A stretch of 64,000 nucleotides of DNA, taken from NCBI GenBank assembly GCA_032622095.1, contig CP136061.1:1612001-1676000 (forward strand), in the 5' to 3' direction. The DNA comes from Siphonodentalium dalli. Its lineage: Eukaryota; Mollusca; Scaphopoda; Gadilida; Siphonodentaliidae. The position numbers and the translations under genes were made by a program. Under the pieces are notes generated by a model. That model ran no database searches and was not told the DNA's origin. It was given only the letters and a program-made list of their open reading frames with translations. The first letter of the stretch is position 1; every line of letters starts with the position of its first letter. Below, piece by piece: positions 36,012-48,002 of this stretch.

Positions 36012-37299
36012 ATCAATATGAGAGATTGGAGTTTCCATGAGAGCAGCTTGTGGAAAGTCTTGACTGTCATCGATTACCATGCAACACAAACAACAATATC
36101 TCACAATTATTGACTAGACGCTCACACTCTCCACCATAAAGAAGATAGTACGATACCCTTAAAACAACTTACCTTCCTGGATAATAATAATATTCTTCTA
36201 AAACTCTATATAATTGGAATTTGGAATAAATGAGCACTTGCAATATTCTAACTGTACACATTTCACATTGAGAAGGAACAAGACCACAAATACACAATAC
36301 TGTCAGTTCCCATATAAACTACTACTCTCCGTCACAATGAAATTGGACTAGCATCGCTGTCGCATTAGATGCGATAATGCTGACACCTCACCTCAAATGC
36401 AAGAACCGATTGATGACTGACATCGACAAACAATAATACATGTAGATCAATTTACTGGTCAATGTACCGCGACCGCAATAACATGAATACTCTTCAACTA
36501 AGATCGTGTGAGAAGCAACATGGACCAATACGTTTTACACCATAGCATCCTTTGGGACTAGTGTTTGCACAGTAACTCATAATATGTCCACGATATATAC
36601 CAGATAATACATAGCCTCAAATTATCTGTCCTATATATAACAAGACAATTTGTGGTTATTAACGTCGATTTTCAATTGGGCGTAAGTATTATCTACACCA
36701 TTGATTAGTTCTGGCATGGCATGCCTGATATACTTGACGATTTTCCTGCCAGTCCAACCAAAGATACGTCTATGGTAATGTATTTCATCAAAAGTAAGTA
36801 CAATATAATTTGTCTGGATATCCCAAAATGAGATCAGGAGAAATGAGTATTTTCAATCCTGCATTAACCTTTGAACTTCATAGCCCAATATCATGACCTT
36901 ACGACACAAAGTTTAGATCAGCTGAAAGAAGTATCCATTTTGTGACATATAACTGGTAACATTGCGTTCATAATTTGCAAGGAAGTGTGAAAACGACCAA
37001 TGTGTTAACCCTACTACCAATATTAGACACTTCTTATTCTCGTAAGGGTAGTGGTACTTCCGCACACATTTGATGTATTAAGCTATAGAATCCAGCTTAC
37101 TATCATGCTATCAAGGCCAGAGATACCAAGCTTTCGAAAAACACAATAAATTTGCCCGCAAGTTCGGTACAAACGGGCTCATATTTTCCTAGTAGCCCAT
37201 AGACTACGTTCTTCTCCAATGAAACAAGGAATCAAATCGTGTGGGTTAAAGATGCCACATTTGGTGGCTATATTGGCGAATGTCTGTCAGTCTGTGTTC

Positions 37300-38310
37300 T
37301 ATATATATAGCTTCGGGGGGGGGGGGCATGAAGATGGCACCAAAGGGGTCTAACAAGGGTAAAATTTACGAGGAAGATAACGATGCAGGTTAAAATATTC
37401 TAACGAGACGCTGTTTATGTCAGGGGCAGAAAAGGGGAGGGGCAGCAAAAATGATGAAATATTTTTGTCGCCGATTTCCACCAGGTTTATACATAATTAT
37501 ATCCATGATATGGCGCTGTTCGAGTCAGGGGTGTACGGAGGGGAGGGGGGCATTAAAATTGACCAAAAACTATGTTTAGCGCCGATTTTCACCAAATTGA
37601 TACATATTCTTCTCCATTATATCGTGCGATTGCAAGAAGCCAAATTGGTGCCGTTTGTGTGAGAGATTGGGGGTGTAATAGCCAGCAATGACAGAATGAC
37701 GATAACTAAAACGATAACTAAAACACACAACTAACTGGTTAGATGGATTTATTCAAAAGTCACAATATTACAGACGAACTATATGTTCACGCATCATGAG
37801 AAGCAGATATAGCGTGGAGTAAACACAAGGATTGTACCGAGTGGATAATTCCTTCAATCGTAACTGACCTGAGATAGACAGGTTAAAGTCGATATACACG
37901 ACACAGTGCAATACAATATATAACATGAAATGTTATTGATATTGCAGGGGTACTAAATTTGATAAGAATTTTTTTTAGTTGCCGATTGCCACCAAACTTA
38001 TACATAAACATCTCCATTATATCATGCGTCTAATGCACGTGAATTAGTTATGTCAAAATTGAGGAGTGGCGGGGCTCCAAAGTTGATACAAATATGTTTA
38101 GCACTAATTTCCACCAAATTCATAAACGGTCTTCTCGAATGATACGAGAACTTAAATCATGTGGGTTAAAGACGCCACATTTGGTGCAGTTTGGATCAGG
38201 GATGGAGAGAGGAGAGGAACTAACATTGATAAGAATGTTTTAGTCGCCAATATCCAACAAAGTTATATATATAGTCATCTCCATACTTCGTTCTATGGGT
38301 ATTTTTGGCG
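37300..38310. repeat. Degenerate tandem repeat region
   Basis: Blocks such as GCCGATTTCCACCAAATT, CTTCTCCATTATATCGTGCG and GTGTGGGTTAAAGATGCCAC recur several times (37240, 37470, 37580, 37985, 38110, 38160, 38250) with strong divergence. A 220-bp non-repeat segment at about 37690-37910 interrupts them. The short frames here follow the repeat. Confidence 0.6.
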
Positions 38311-38739
38311 TTCAAGTTTCAAAACCTCGACAAATAGTGACCGAATTAAGTCAATTAAACAATTGTATATTTATCATTCTATTTGAGAGATACATATATT
38401 CTTGCAACAGATGATGGCATGTTAGAATAGCTCATGTATTATAACACTTGAATCGGTCACATTCAAGATATTTTCCACAAAAGAAATACAATCTGTCAAG
38501 AGAGATGGACATGTATAGAAGGCCTGTTCAAAAATAGTGGTCACAGTGTGCAGTCAACTATAATTTCTTCTGAGATAAAAGAAAACAGTCAGTAGCACGT
38601 GACTTTTCAGGATCTTCCAATACTGACATCCGACAAGGTTATAATAAATCTGCCAGAAACAGAGGAATTCTTTCATTTTTTTAGAAGACTCACAGCATAA
38701 CATAAACAACATGAAATTTGTTATGGTCGTGTATTTCTG

Positions 38740-38980
38740 CCCTCTGACTAACATGGACTGACTGAGGTCTGATGCCCTAACGTCGCATTTTGACGTTCAT
38801 ATTCGCACGGCCATCACGGTTCTCAAAATATACCGGGCGTATCTCACTGAAAGTTGGTGTCGTCATGTATTTTGGGCCTCTGTGTAACAGGGACTGGGTC
38901 TAGACTCTGTCCGACATCGCCTTTATTTTCAGAACTAAGTACCGTAACAATAAACGCTCTTTAATATTCATGTGCAGCCG
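38740..38980. repeat. Dispersed repeat (relatives at 39390-39640 and 50220-50400)
   Basis: Shares CTAACGTCG.ATTTTGACGT, TGTATTTCGGC, GGGTCCCGTCTCT-type and AACGCTCTTTA blocks with the other two sites, one of them inverted. The GATGAAATTTGGCATG block also resembles the 5' part of the Helitron units. It is probably a decayed non-autonomous family. Confidence 0.5.
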
Positions 38981-39091
38981 CTAGTACAACATCAATGTAT
39001 AGATGCAGATCGAACCATATATGAGACGATATACCAAAGTTCATAATTATATATAATTGCGTCATTCCACATCACCCTGTCTAATTTCAAG

Positions 39092-39252
39092 TCAATGGAA
39101 TGGAGCTGGTATTTGGGGTTTACAGAGGAACGGGAGTTCATGTTCTCAATGCATGGAATAACGACTCGATGAACTGCACGGGCCCAGGATGCAGTGACGT
39201 ATATAGGAGCAGGGTGGTTAACGATTGGCGGACTCCGGGTTCGATCAGCAAA
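39092..39252 (+). CDS. Internal exon of a secreted molluscan-type domain protein
   Basis: An acceptor (CTGTCTAATTTCAAG ending 39091) precedes the frame NGMELVFGVYRGTGVHVLNA, then WNNDSMNCTGPGCSDVYRSR and VVNDWRTPGSISK. It ends at AAA|GTAAGC (39253) in phase 0. The pattern LVF...G.G..V.NAW.........YRS..V..W...I.K matches my recollection of uncharacterised lophotrochozoan secreted proteins that often carry an N-terminal PAN domain. The exon at 51226-51391 continues this domain in phase. Function is unknown. The minus-strand PAN exons at 10-13 kb may belong to the same family but are on the other strand. Confidence 0.5.
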
Positions 39253-39845
39253 GTAAGCAGTTATAAGCACACAGAGAACGGTAGGGTATATATTATAATA
39301 TATAAATGCGAATGTGTGTGTGTGTGCGCAGCTGTGTGTGTTTTTTAGCCCTCTCTATGTATGTTCATTGTAGCCGTCCACATTTCTGCACCGATTGAGA
39401 TGAAATTTGGCATGTATATGTATTTCGGCACTCCTTGTGACATGATCTGGGTCCCGTCTCTGTACGACGTCGCCTTGTGACGTTATGACAAAGCCGCATA
39501 ACCGAACATAAACGACACGATTAACGCTCTTTATCTTTACCTTATATGTACAAAGAACGGCTTGAACTCTCTTTATCCGTGCGCACTCACAAACCGAACA
39601 GAAACGAACAGAATTACGCTCTTTATAATAGCCTGTCATTTGTAAAAACAAAATGTGTTTCGTGAAAATGTTTGCGGATTATGTGGAACATATTTTTTCG
39701 TAAAGCTCATATACTGGAGAAACCAATGTTAACAAGCTTCTTATAGCTTAGTTGTCTACGATATGGTACTACCATAGCAAACGTGTGTGCTTTCTTATAT
39801 AGGATTATGAACAATTATCATATGAATGATATTTGTGACATTTTG

Positions 39846-40440
39846 GTACTCATCTCAAGGGGTCAAGGTCACTGAAAGATCATTATAAAAAGTGCTGTTT
39901 TTATATTACTTTACGTCAAATTATTAGTCTATGGTGAACCTGCCCCAATATGTTGCATCATATTACTATTTTGGGTACATTCTGCAGGTCAGCCTTTATG
40001 TTGAGCCATATATCATATGCATAGGATGACCATCACTTGTTTGAGAGATTTAACGAAACATGTGACCGGGCCTACACCCACGACCCATAAAATGACAAAG
40101 TACTCTTCCCGATGATAATAATGACCACACATTAGAGGGGCGGATAGAGGACATAAATCGTGAATTTCATAGTAAAAGCATCAAAGTTGACACATGTAAA
40201 TCACATGCTTATATAAGTCGTTTTGGATATGATCCGAAGCTTGAAAAAGTACACCGTTGGTATGGCAACCATTTTGGTGAAAATACCTGTTTTTTTTGCC
40301 AAAATCTCGCCATTATGCATTGCTAGTTCTTATATAGTAACCTCATGAGAAACTATGCATCTATTTTAATTGGATATGCATCAGACCATATACTTATTAG
40401 AACATATACCTATTGTAAATGGATAGATTCAAAATGACCG
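39846..40440 (+). repeat. Left arm of a roughly 600-bp inverted repeat pair
   Basis: Pairs with the reverse complement of 43085-43670. Shared blocks in mirrored order are ATCTCAAGG.GTCAAGGTCA, GGGGCGGATAGAGGACA, CGAAGCTTGAAAA.GTACAC, GTTG..ATGGCAACCATTTT and CAGACCATATAC. Divergence is moderate with indels. Together with the right arm it encloses about 2.6 kb. Confidence 0.7.
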
Positions 40441-40449
40441 CCATTTAAG

Positions 40450-43080
40450 CAAAAAACCCTTTATGTAAAAATGGGCTAGACTAAACAATACTCGGTGATC
40501 CTGATATATATGTTGCAACTTGACTATAGGCCAGGGAATGTTGGGATAGTGCCCATATAAATAGTTCAGTTAATAGCATCATTTTGTACAAATACTAATA
40601 TTAATATCCTGTTTAATGATAATAAATTAAGCAACATAATAAACACATTCATGTTCATGACACTGTTCGTGATACAAAATTGTTCGAATGTTGATTATCG
40701 GTCTTTCCCATACATGATATATTTTCCTGTTAGCAAGATTTTTTATATTGTGTCGAAGTTTCAGTTAGCTTAAAATTCCTTGACAACCGTTGTTATGGAT
40801 CCACCCGACTACTCAAGTGCAACAACATCTGTATTTTGTCAACGGGTGATTGACTGGCACTAAACAGGCTTACACAAGCAATAAGTACACATTATATTCA
40901 TTCTATTTCTTCAAAATATCAACTTATACACATGTAGGCATTGTTATAGGTCCGAGATTCTATGATGCCGATTCATTGATATTAGCAAAACGTGGAGGTT
41001 TAATGTATGTACATACTTCTCTTCGAACCTGTTCTGGAATGCGAGCCAGACGATCCTATCATCTGAATGTTTTGCGAAATCTTCACAGACAGGACTGAAG
41101 GATGAAACTGTGCAACTTTGCAAAATTACGGCGGGATTGGGAAGCAATAGTGGAGGAAATCTTACTAGAAGTGATGTATGAGGGAAAACTAGTTTCCGTG
41201 GAAACAACCTCAATTATTTGGTTTATAACTTTAAACAATACAATCAATGACGTTTTAGCTAAACTTAGTTTGAGGTATTGCCATGGCTTGTCGTCCGTCA
41301 ACAATTTATGTTAGCACACCATACAGGTCACATCTCTGATCTGATCGTCAACAATCTTCATATGGAACTTCAGGGTGACCTCTATAGACGATCGTATGTG
41401 TTGAACTTTATGTTGTAAATATCTCATTCGTGGCTGAGACAGGTGTTTATTTCGGCTCATGGCAACCCACTCGAGAAAGTAAACACCCGTCTCGGTCACT
41501 CATTGGATAATTTTTGGTACGTGTTCCACTCAAAAATATTAGATACTTTTACACTCTGTGTACTCTTATATCAGAACAATTGGTTTTAAATGTAGCCTGG
41601 GTTGAGGCGTATACTTTATAGAGCAAAATGATCTCGCACGAGAATATCAGTAATTGTTTTAGTCTGCCTGGACTTGTTATACTGGCAAACACTGGACTGT
41701 CGACAAAGGCAATGCCGATGATCTGTTGTTCAGTCTAAACTCTCACTCACGAGGATGCCTCACCAACAGCTCTACGTACAGTATGACATTATCACTTTTC
41801 GCGGCCTAAGCAGAAGCCGGTAACATGTCACTTGCCACCCTTAGGGGAAATACCCGTCCACACCATACTGAGGCACGACTAATACAAAGTCGAAGATTGG
41901 CCCCCCAATGTTTTTTTCTTGATGACACTATTGTCACGGTTATTTACGCTGTTAGCACATAATGCGTATAAGTTTGACCATTAATAAATGGACAATCCGT
42001 ACTTAATTTTTCATTAATTAATGCTCAATCTTGCAACACGTGGCACGAGAGCTTGGGATTGACCACTAAATCACGACATATATACATAATCCTGAATGTC
42101 AGCTTCATATTTAACCTGAAGGGTAATAACTCTATAAAGAATGTACCTTTCCTAAATAACGGCGTATGAGAAATTGCAACACCACAATAGGTCAACTCTG
42201 GTGAAATATAAGTCAAATTCGTCTATTGGGTGGGTAAAAACACTTCTTCAAATATTTCCGTTATTTCGTTAAAAACACTTCTTCAAATATCTCCGTTATT
42301 TCGTCAAAAACACTTCTTAAAATATCTCCGTTATTTAGGCAATACAAATTAAATTAAATGATTAGCGTTAATGGTTCTTTCTAAATGGACAATCGACAAT
42401 TGTAAATACTTTTCATATATTATAATGTATATCATTTGTATATCTATTATGTAAGTCATGTACATAAAATGTATTATATGTTGTCTTAATACCTATGTAT
42501 TATGGGTCAACAAGATTAAACGAATTGAATTGACCACGCGTGCCACGCGTGGTTGCGATTGACCATATATTAATGGCCGTTTTGGGTTCCGATTGTTCAT
42601 TTATAAATGGCCAATCCTTAAAGAATTGCCTGCTGTTGGTGTAGGATTGTTACACATGACAACTTCAGAAATTAGCAGTTTTTCGGGGACTTAGTATCGA
42701 ACGTGTTTTCTTTGTTTGAAAACAACGAAAACTGGTTCAGCCAGTTACAGAGGTGATGACGATTTAAATGAAGACGGGGAACCACAGTGCAGTTACATGT
42801 GTCGATAACTTCATGTTGATCTCCCCGAGACAAAATCCACACATGGGACTGACATGCGCACCATCCGATGATTTTCGATGATAAACCCACACACACGGAC
42901 TGAAATAATTGGATGGGTCATGCCATGACAAGATAGTAATTATTTGATACAATACAATGCACTGAGACATAGACGTATGTTTTGCTTAAATCGGAGCAGC
43001 AATACATTTTCACCGAAGGATTTTTTTCTTCTGGATCATGGGAGATCATCAACAATGAGTTTCACATATCATCATCACTG
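40450..43080. other. Interior of the inverted repeat pair, no recognised gene
   Basis: Open frames at 40850-41098 and 40944-41213 have no recognised domain. A triplicated AAAACACTTCTTCAAATATC block lies at about 42238-42325. Nothing identifies a transposase. Confidence 0.4.
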
Positions 43081-43084
43081 AATA

Positions 43085-43670
43085 TGAAATGAGAACATTT
43101 TCAATCTATCCATATATAAATGTATATGTTCTAACATGTATATGGTCTGATACATGTTCAATCAAAATATATGCACAGTGAACAGCTTTCCGTGAGGTTA
43201 ATGGGCGTTAGCAATGCATAATTGGTAGAGTTTGGCAAAACAAGGTGTTTTACCAAAATGGTTGCCTTGGCAACGGTGTACATTTTCAAGCTTCGGATAA
43301 TATAAAAAATTACTTATAATCATGTGATACACAATGATGCTTTTACCGTAACATTGACGATTTTGTCCTCTATCCGCCCCACTACTGGTGTGGTCGTTGA
43401 TTATTGGAAGAGCCATTTCTCGTTTTAGGGTGGGGATTGGCCCGGTTACATATTTCGTAAAATCTCTCACACAAGTAATAATCATCCTATGGATATGATA
43501 TATGGCTCAAAATAAAGGGTATGATCTCCACAATGTAACTAAATAGCAATACCATGCAACAAATTGAGTAATGTTTCTCATAAAGACAAATAATATGACA
43601 TGAAGTGATAAAAACAACAATTGTTGACAATGGCCTTTAAAGTTCACAGTGACCTTTACCCTTGAGATCA
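43085..43670 (-). repeat. Right arm of the roughly 600-bp inverted repeat pair
   Basis: Mirror copy of 39846-40440. A long TA microsatellite follows immediately outside. Confidence 0.7.
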
Positions 43671-43690
43671 GTACTGGCGTTTCGTCTTGG

Positions 43691-43693
<3 letters not shown>

Positions 43694-43741
<48 letters not shown>

Positions 43742-43747
43742 ATATAA
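43694..43747. repeat. TA microsatellite
   Basis: (TA)n with a single TC interruption near its end. Confidence 0.95.
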
Positions 43748-45448
43748 ATATTGTTTTATAACTATATCCACCAATAACTCCACCCTTATCACTAAAATAC
43801 TTCATATATTATCATTTCCCAGAATTCTCAGAAATCACATTCTGTTGCTATGGTAACGCCATTTTTGAGGCAACTAACTGATATGGAGCTTGTCAACATT
43901 TGTTTCCAATATCTCCAGTATATGTTGCCCAAAATCCCCAAAACTGTTTACGAAACCCATTTTTTTTTTACAAATGACAGGCTACTATTGGCGGCACGAT
44001 GTGCATGTAATCTAGATATTCTGTCGAGATGCCGCCTAAGAAGACATGCTTATCCAAATATCAAAATGTAAGAGAGGTGCGAGCAAGTAGAGCCCGGGAA
44101 TTCAAGCGACGATGTATATCATCGATTGTGTAGACTTCTGGCTATCTTACCAACATGTACGGGGCATAACTCTGTCGAAGAGCAACAATGACTCAGCCGT
44201 TTGCGTTCCAGTTCAACTGACTTTCTTCGACGAGAATCAACGGACACATAATTCCCGACAAGCAAGACGAAGAGAGCGATGGCGAGAGCATTAAGTCAAG
44301 GGACGGACGAAGAACAGAATTCCCGACAACCAAAGCATTCAGTCAAGAGACGGTTGATCAACAGTATTCCCGAAGAGAGTGGTCGACAAGAGCATTAAGT
44401 CAAGAGATGGACGAAGAACAGCATTCCCGGCAAACAAGGCAGCAACACCCATTCGTGCTCAAGAAACTTCAAAAGACTTACTCAAAAAAGAGAACACTCA
44501 TCGATAGTCCGACAGAACGACCGGGCTAATACCGCCTTCAGTTATAATCCCGGCACTGACTGTGACAATATTCCGTTACTCTCAATTGGACCATTGGATC
44601 GTGAGTGTCAATATTGCAAAGCCCTCAAATTTACAGGAGAACCAGACGGTCTTTGTTGTTCCAGTGGCAAGTCAAATTGCCTCAAATTCAAAAACCACAA
44701 GAACAACTCAAATAACTCTTGGAACGAGACAAAGTTTTCACCGTCAACATCCGCAAATACAATTCCTGCTTCTAAATGATATCATGTTGGTGTTCGAGAG
44801 ATGCAAGTCGTTCGGGCTGGGCATCAACGTACAAGATACAAGGACGGGTCTATCATCGTATTGGATCACTCTGCCCTCTTGATAGCTCCGAACCGAATTC
44901 TTGGAAGATTTATTTCATGGGCAGCACAGATAGTGAGTGTGACCAGAGATGCAAAGTCATACCGGGTCTGAACACAGTAACAATTCAGCAATTGCAAGCG
45001 CTCATGCACGATATAAATACCCTGGTGAATTCTTTCAAACACGCCTCCAAAATAGTATTACCACAGAGTATGCACGGGCAGTGATTACGGCTGAAAAAAG
45101 ACCATCCAGTTAAAATGCCAGAAGTTTAATTCACATTCTGTAAACGAGATAGCTGTCCTATTAGCAAATCAGCGATGTGACAAGCGGGATATCGTCTTAA
45201 AAAGAACAGACGACACATTGACCAGAATATCGGAGACACATAGGTCATATGATGCCCTTCAGTATCCACTAATGTTATGCGAAGGCGAAGATGGATATCA
45301 CATCAGCATTGCTCGAACCGACCCAGAAACAGATCAATATATCATAGACATGTATGCAAAAGTTGAATCTGAGCGCCTACTCTACATACGCCTGAACCAG
45401 ATAAAGCTCCGTGTAGATAATTATGCACACATCAGAGACGCGGTGTTA

Positions 45449-46147
45449 ACCCTTTCATGACGGGAGCTGCAGTGTCGCAACATTAATGACCCTGCGAGGT
45501 CGCCTCGCATATATAAGAGAATGCATTGGCTTAACAATTGTTTATCATTTTTTATAAATTTATCTTACATTCTTTAGCAAGTTGTATCATTTTTGTTATC
45601 ATTTTTCTTACATTCGTTAACAATTTTTATCTTTTAGATACAATTTTTATAATTTGTTCTTATATTCTTTAACAATTTTATCATTATTTTATCATTTTTT
45701 CTTACATTCTTTATCAATTTTTATCATTTTCCCTTACATTCTTTGACATTTGTATCATTTACTTACATTCTTTAACAAATTGTATCATTTTTGTTATCAT
45801 TTGTCTTACATTCGTTCACAATTTTCATCATTTAAAAACAAACAAAATTCTTACACTCTATAACAATTTAAAAAAAATATTCTTATATTCTTTAAAAAAT
45901 TCATTTTTATAATTTTTTTCTTACATTTTGTAACAATTTTATCATTATTTTATCATTTTTTCTTACATTTTTTATCAATTTTTATAATTTTTTCTTTACA
46001 TTCTATGACATTTTTGTATTATTATTTCTTACATTCTTTATCATTTTTGTTTATAATATTTTTAATTTTTTCTTACATTTTTTAGCAATTGTAAAAAATA
46101 ATAGGCCAATGCATTCTCTTATTTATGTGAGGCGACCCATGGAACAG
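45449..46147. mobile_element. AT-rich MITE inserted in the Helitron gene, TTA TSD
   Basis: Removing 45449-46147 and one TTA (45446-45448 or 46148-46150) restores the Helitron frame RDAVLCDGNAVNIG exactly, which fixes the insertion site. Subterminal inverted repeats GGTCGCCTC.CATA.ATAAG plus AGAATGCATTGGC lie near 45497-45535 and 46103-46138; the outermost ends are poorly matched. The interior is degenerate CTTACATTCTTTAACAATTT tandem sequence. The 3-bp TTA suggests a Harbinger-type origin, but this is weak. Confidence 0.75.
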
Positions 46148-47261
46148 TTATGTGACGGGAATGCCGTGAATATCGGTGAACAGGTTATCCTTCCATCCAG
46201 CTACACTGGTGATCCTCGCGACATGCACGAACAGACCAAGGATGATATGGTATGTGTTCGAACATGCGGGCGACAAGAGTTATTCATTACGATGACAAGC
46301 AATCCTAAATGGGACGAAATATCTAAAGTACTGATTGAAGGTCAGAAAGCTCAACATCGACAATACATTGCGGCCAGAGTTGTTTTAAACAGTCGGCGGT
46401 TTTAAAGTTAAAACACCTTATGCATTCGGTCCAATCAGATGCTTTCTTTATACCATAGAATGACAGAAGCGATGCTTGGCTCACGCAAATATGTTAGTTT
46501 GATTACATGCTGACAGGATAGATCTTATTATATCCGCAGAATTGCCGGACCCGAAAAAAAAATGAGGAACTTTTCACTATCTTGAAGAGTCACATGATAC
46601 ACAGACCATCTGGTTTAATGAACATAAATTTCTCCTGCATGGAAAACGGCAAGTGCACAAAGAAATATCCCAGAAAGTTCGTACAAGATATACTCACAGG
46701 AGAACATGGATATCCACAATATAGACGGAGGAACACCAGATGATGGAAGTATCGATCACAATGAAAGTCGGAGGAACAGAACAAACTGTTGATAATAGAT
46801 GGGTCGTGCCTTACTCTTCAAAGCCCACTTCAACCTCTAATTTTATAACTCAATGAAGTCGAGCAAATATGTGCACAAGGGATCTGATATGGCAGTAAGG
46901 TGTTGGGACACAGTATAACCCAAATGATGAAATTACGTCCTACCAAATGGATATATATATAAGATACAACGAGGCAGTGGAGGTTGTTTAATTATCCCAT
47001 ACATGAGAGATATCCGACTGTAGTACAGCTTGATATTCATCTGGAGAACTCACAGAGTGTATTTCACTGAGGTAACCGCTGAATCTAGGGCTGTTGCACA
47101 AAACGAAACAAAACAGACTTTTTCAAACTTACCACAACAGATGATTTTGCACAAACACTACGTTGCCACGAGGTTCCTAAATACTACACTTGGAACAACG
47201 AATGGCGCCGCAGAAAACAAGGTATACCAGTTGATGGATCAACATATCCTCATATTGAACG

Positions 47262-48002
47262 TATTTCAAAACCCCAAATACGCCTATATTGGCGTTATTT
47301 GAATCTGAATTACGCTCTATATGAACGTAAATGGGGCACGAAAACTGTCGATTCTAAAATAAGTCCATAATGAACGTATACCCATGATCGATATAGACTT
47401 AAAACTGTTAACTGTTACATTTAGGTATTTTAACTAGGATAGCTTATTTTAACTTGTATAAATTAATATGATAACGTGTACGTGTTTGTGTTTGTATAAT
47501 ATAATTGCCTCCGATTGTTTATATAAAATTTATCTTATCTTATCTGTATATATCTTATCTTATCTTACAATATTACAATTCCTCATGCAAATAGATTCAT
47601 ATTGCACGTATGTCAAAAACCAAAATGCGCCCATATTGGCGTTATTTGAATCTGAATTCCGCTCCATAGGAATGTAAATGGGGCACGAAAACAGTCTGAA
47701 ATAAGTCCATAATGAGCGTTTACCCGTTATTCCGTTGAATGGCGCGGGCCGCAGTGAAACCACATTATATAAAGAGCGTGAATCTGGTAAATCGTTTCGA
47801 TGAAAAACTTTAGATTAAATAATGCCAACATGTGCGTATTTCGTTTGGGGGGGGGGGGTGGGGGGGGGGGGGTGCGTCAAACACCAAAATCGTAATATGA
47901 ATACGCTCATATACGACAGTTTTCGTGCCCCATTTACGTTCATATAGAGCGTAATTCAGATTCAAATAATTCCGATATGGGCGTATTTGTGTTTTTGAAA
48001 TA
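47262..48002. mobile_element. Second nested element in the Helitron gene, 87-bp TIRs
   Basis: The TIRs begin TTTCAAAACCCCAAATACGC (47264) and mirror the right end at about 47914-48000, with roughly five mismatches in 87 bp. A third copy of the same segment sits internally in direct orientation at about 47611-47700. TA flanks both ends. The host sequence just outside is also imperfectly duplicated over about 28 bp (GG.TCAAC.TAT...ATATTGA and CGTATTT on both sides). G-runs lie at 47850-47872. There is no transposase. Confidence 0.72.
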
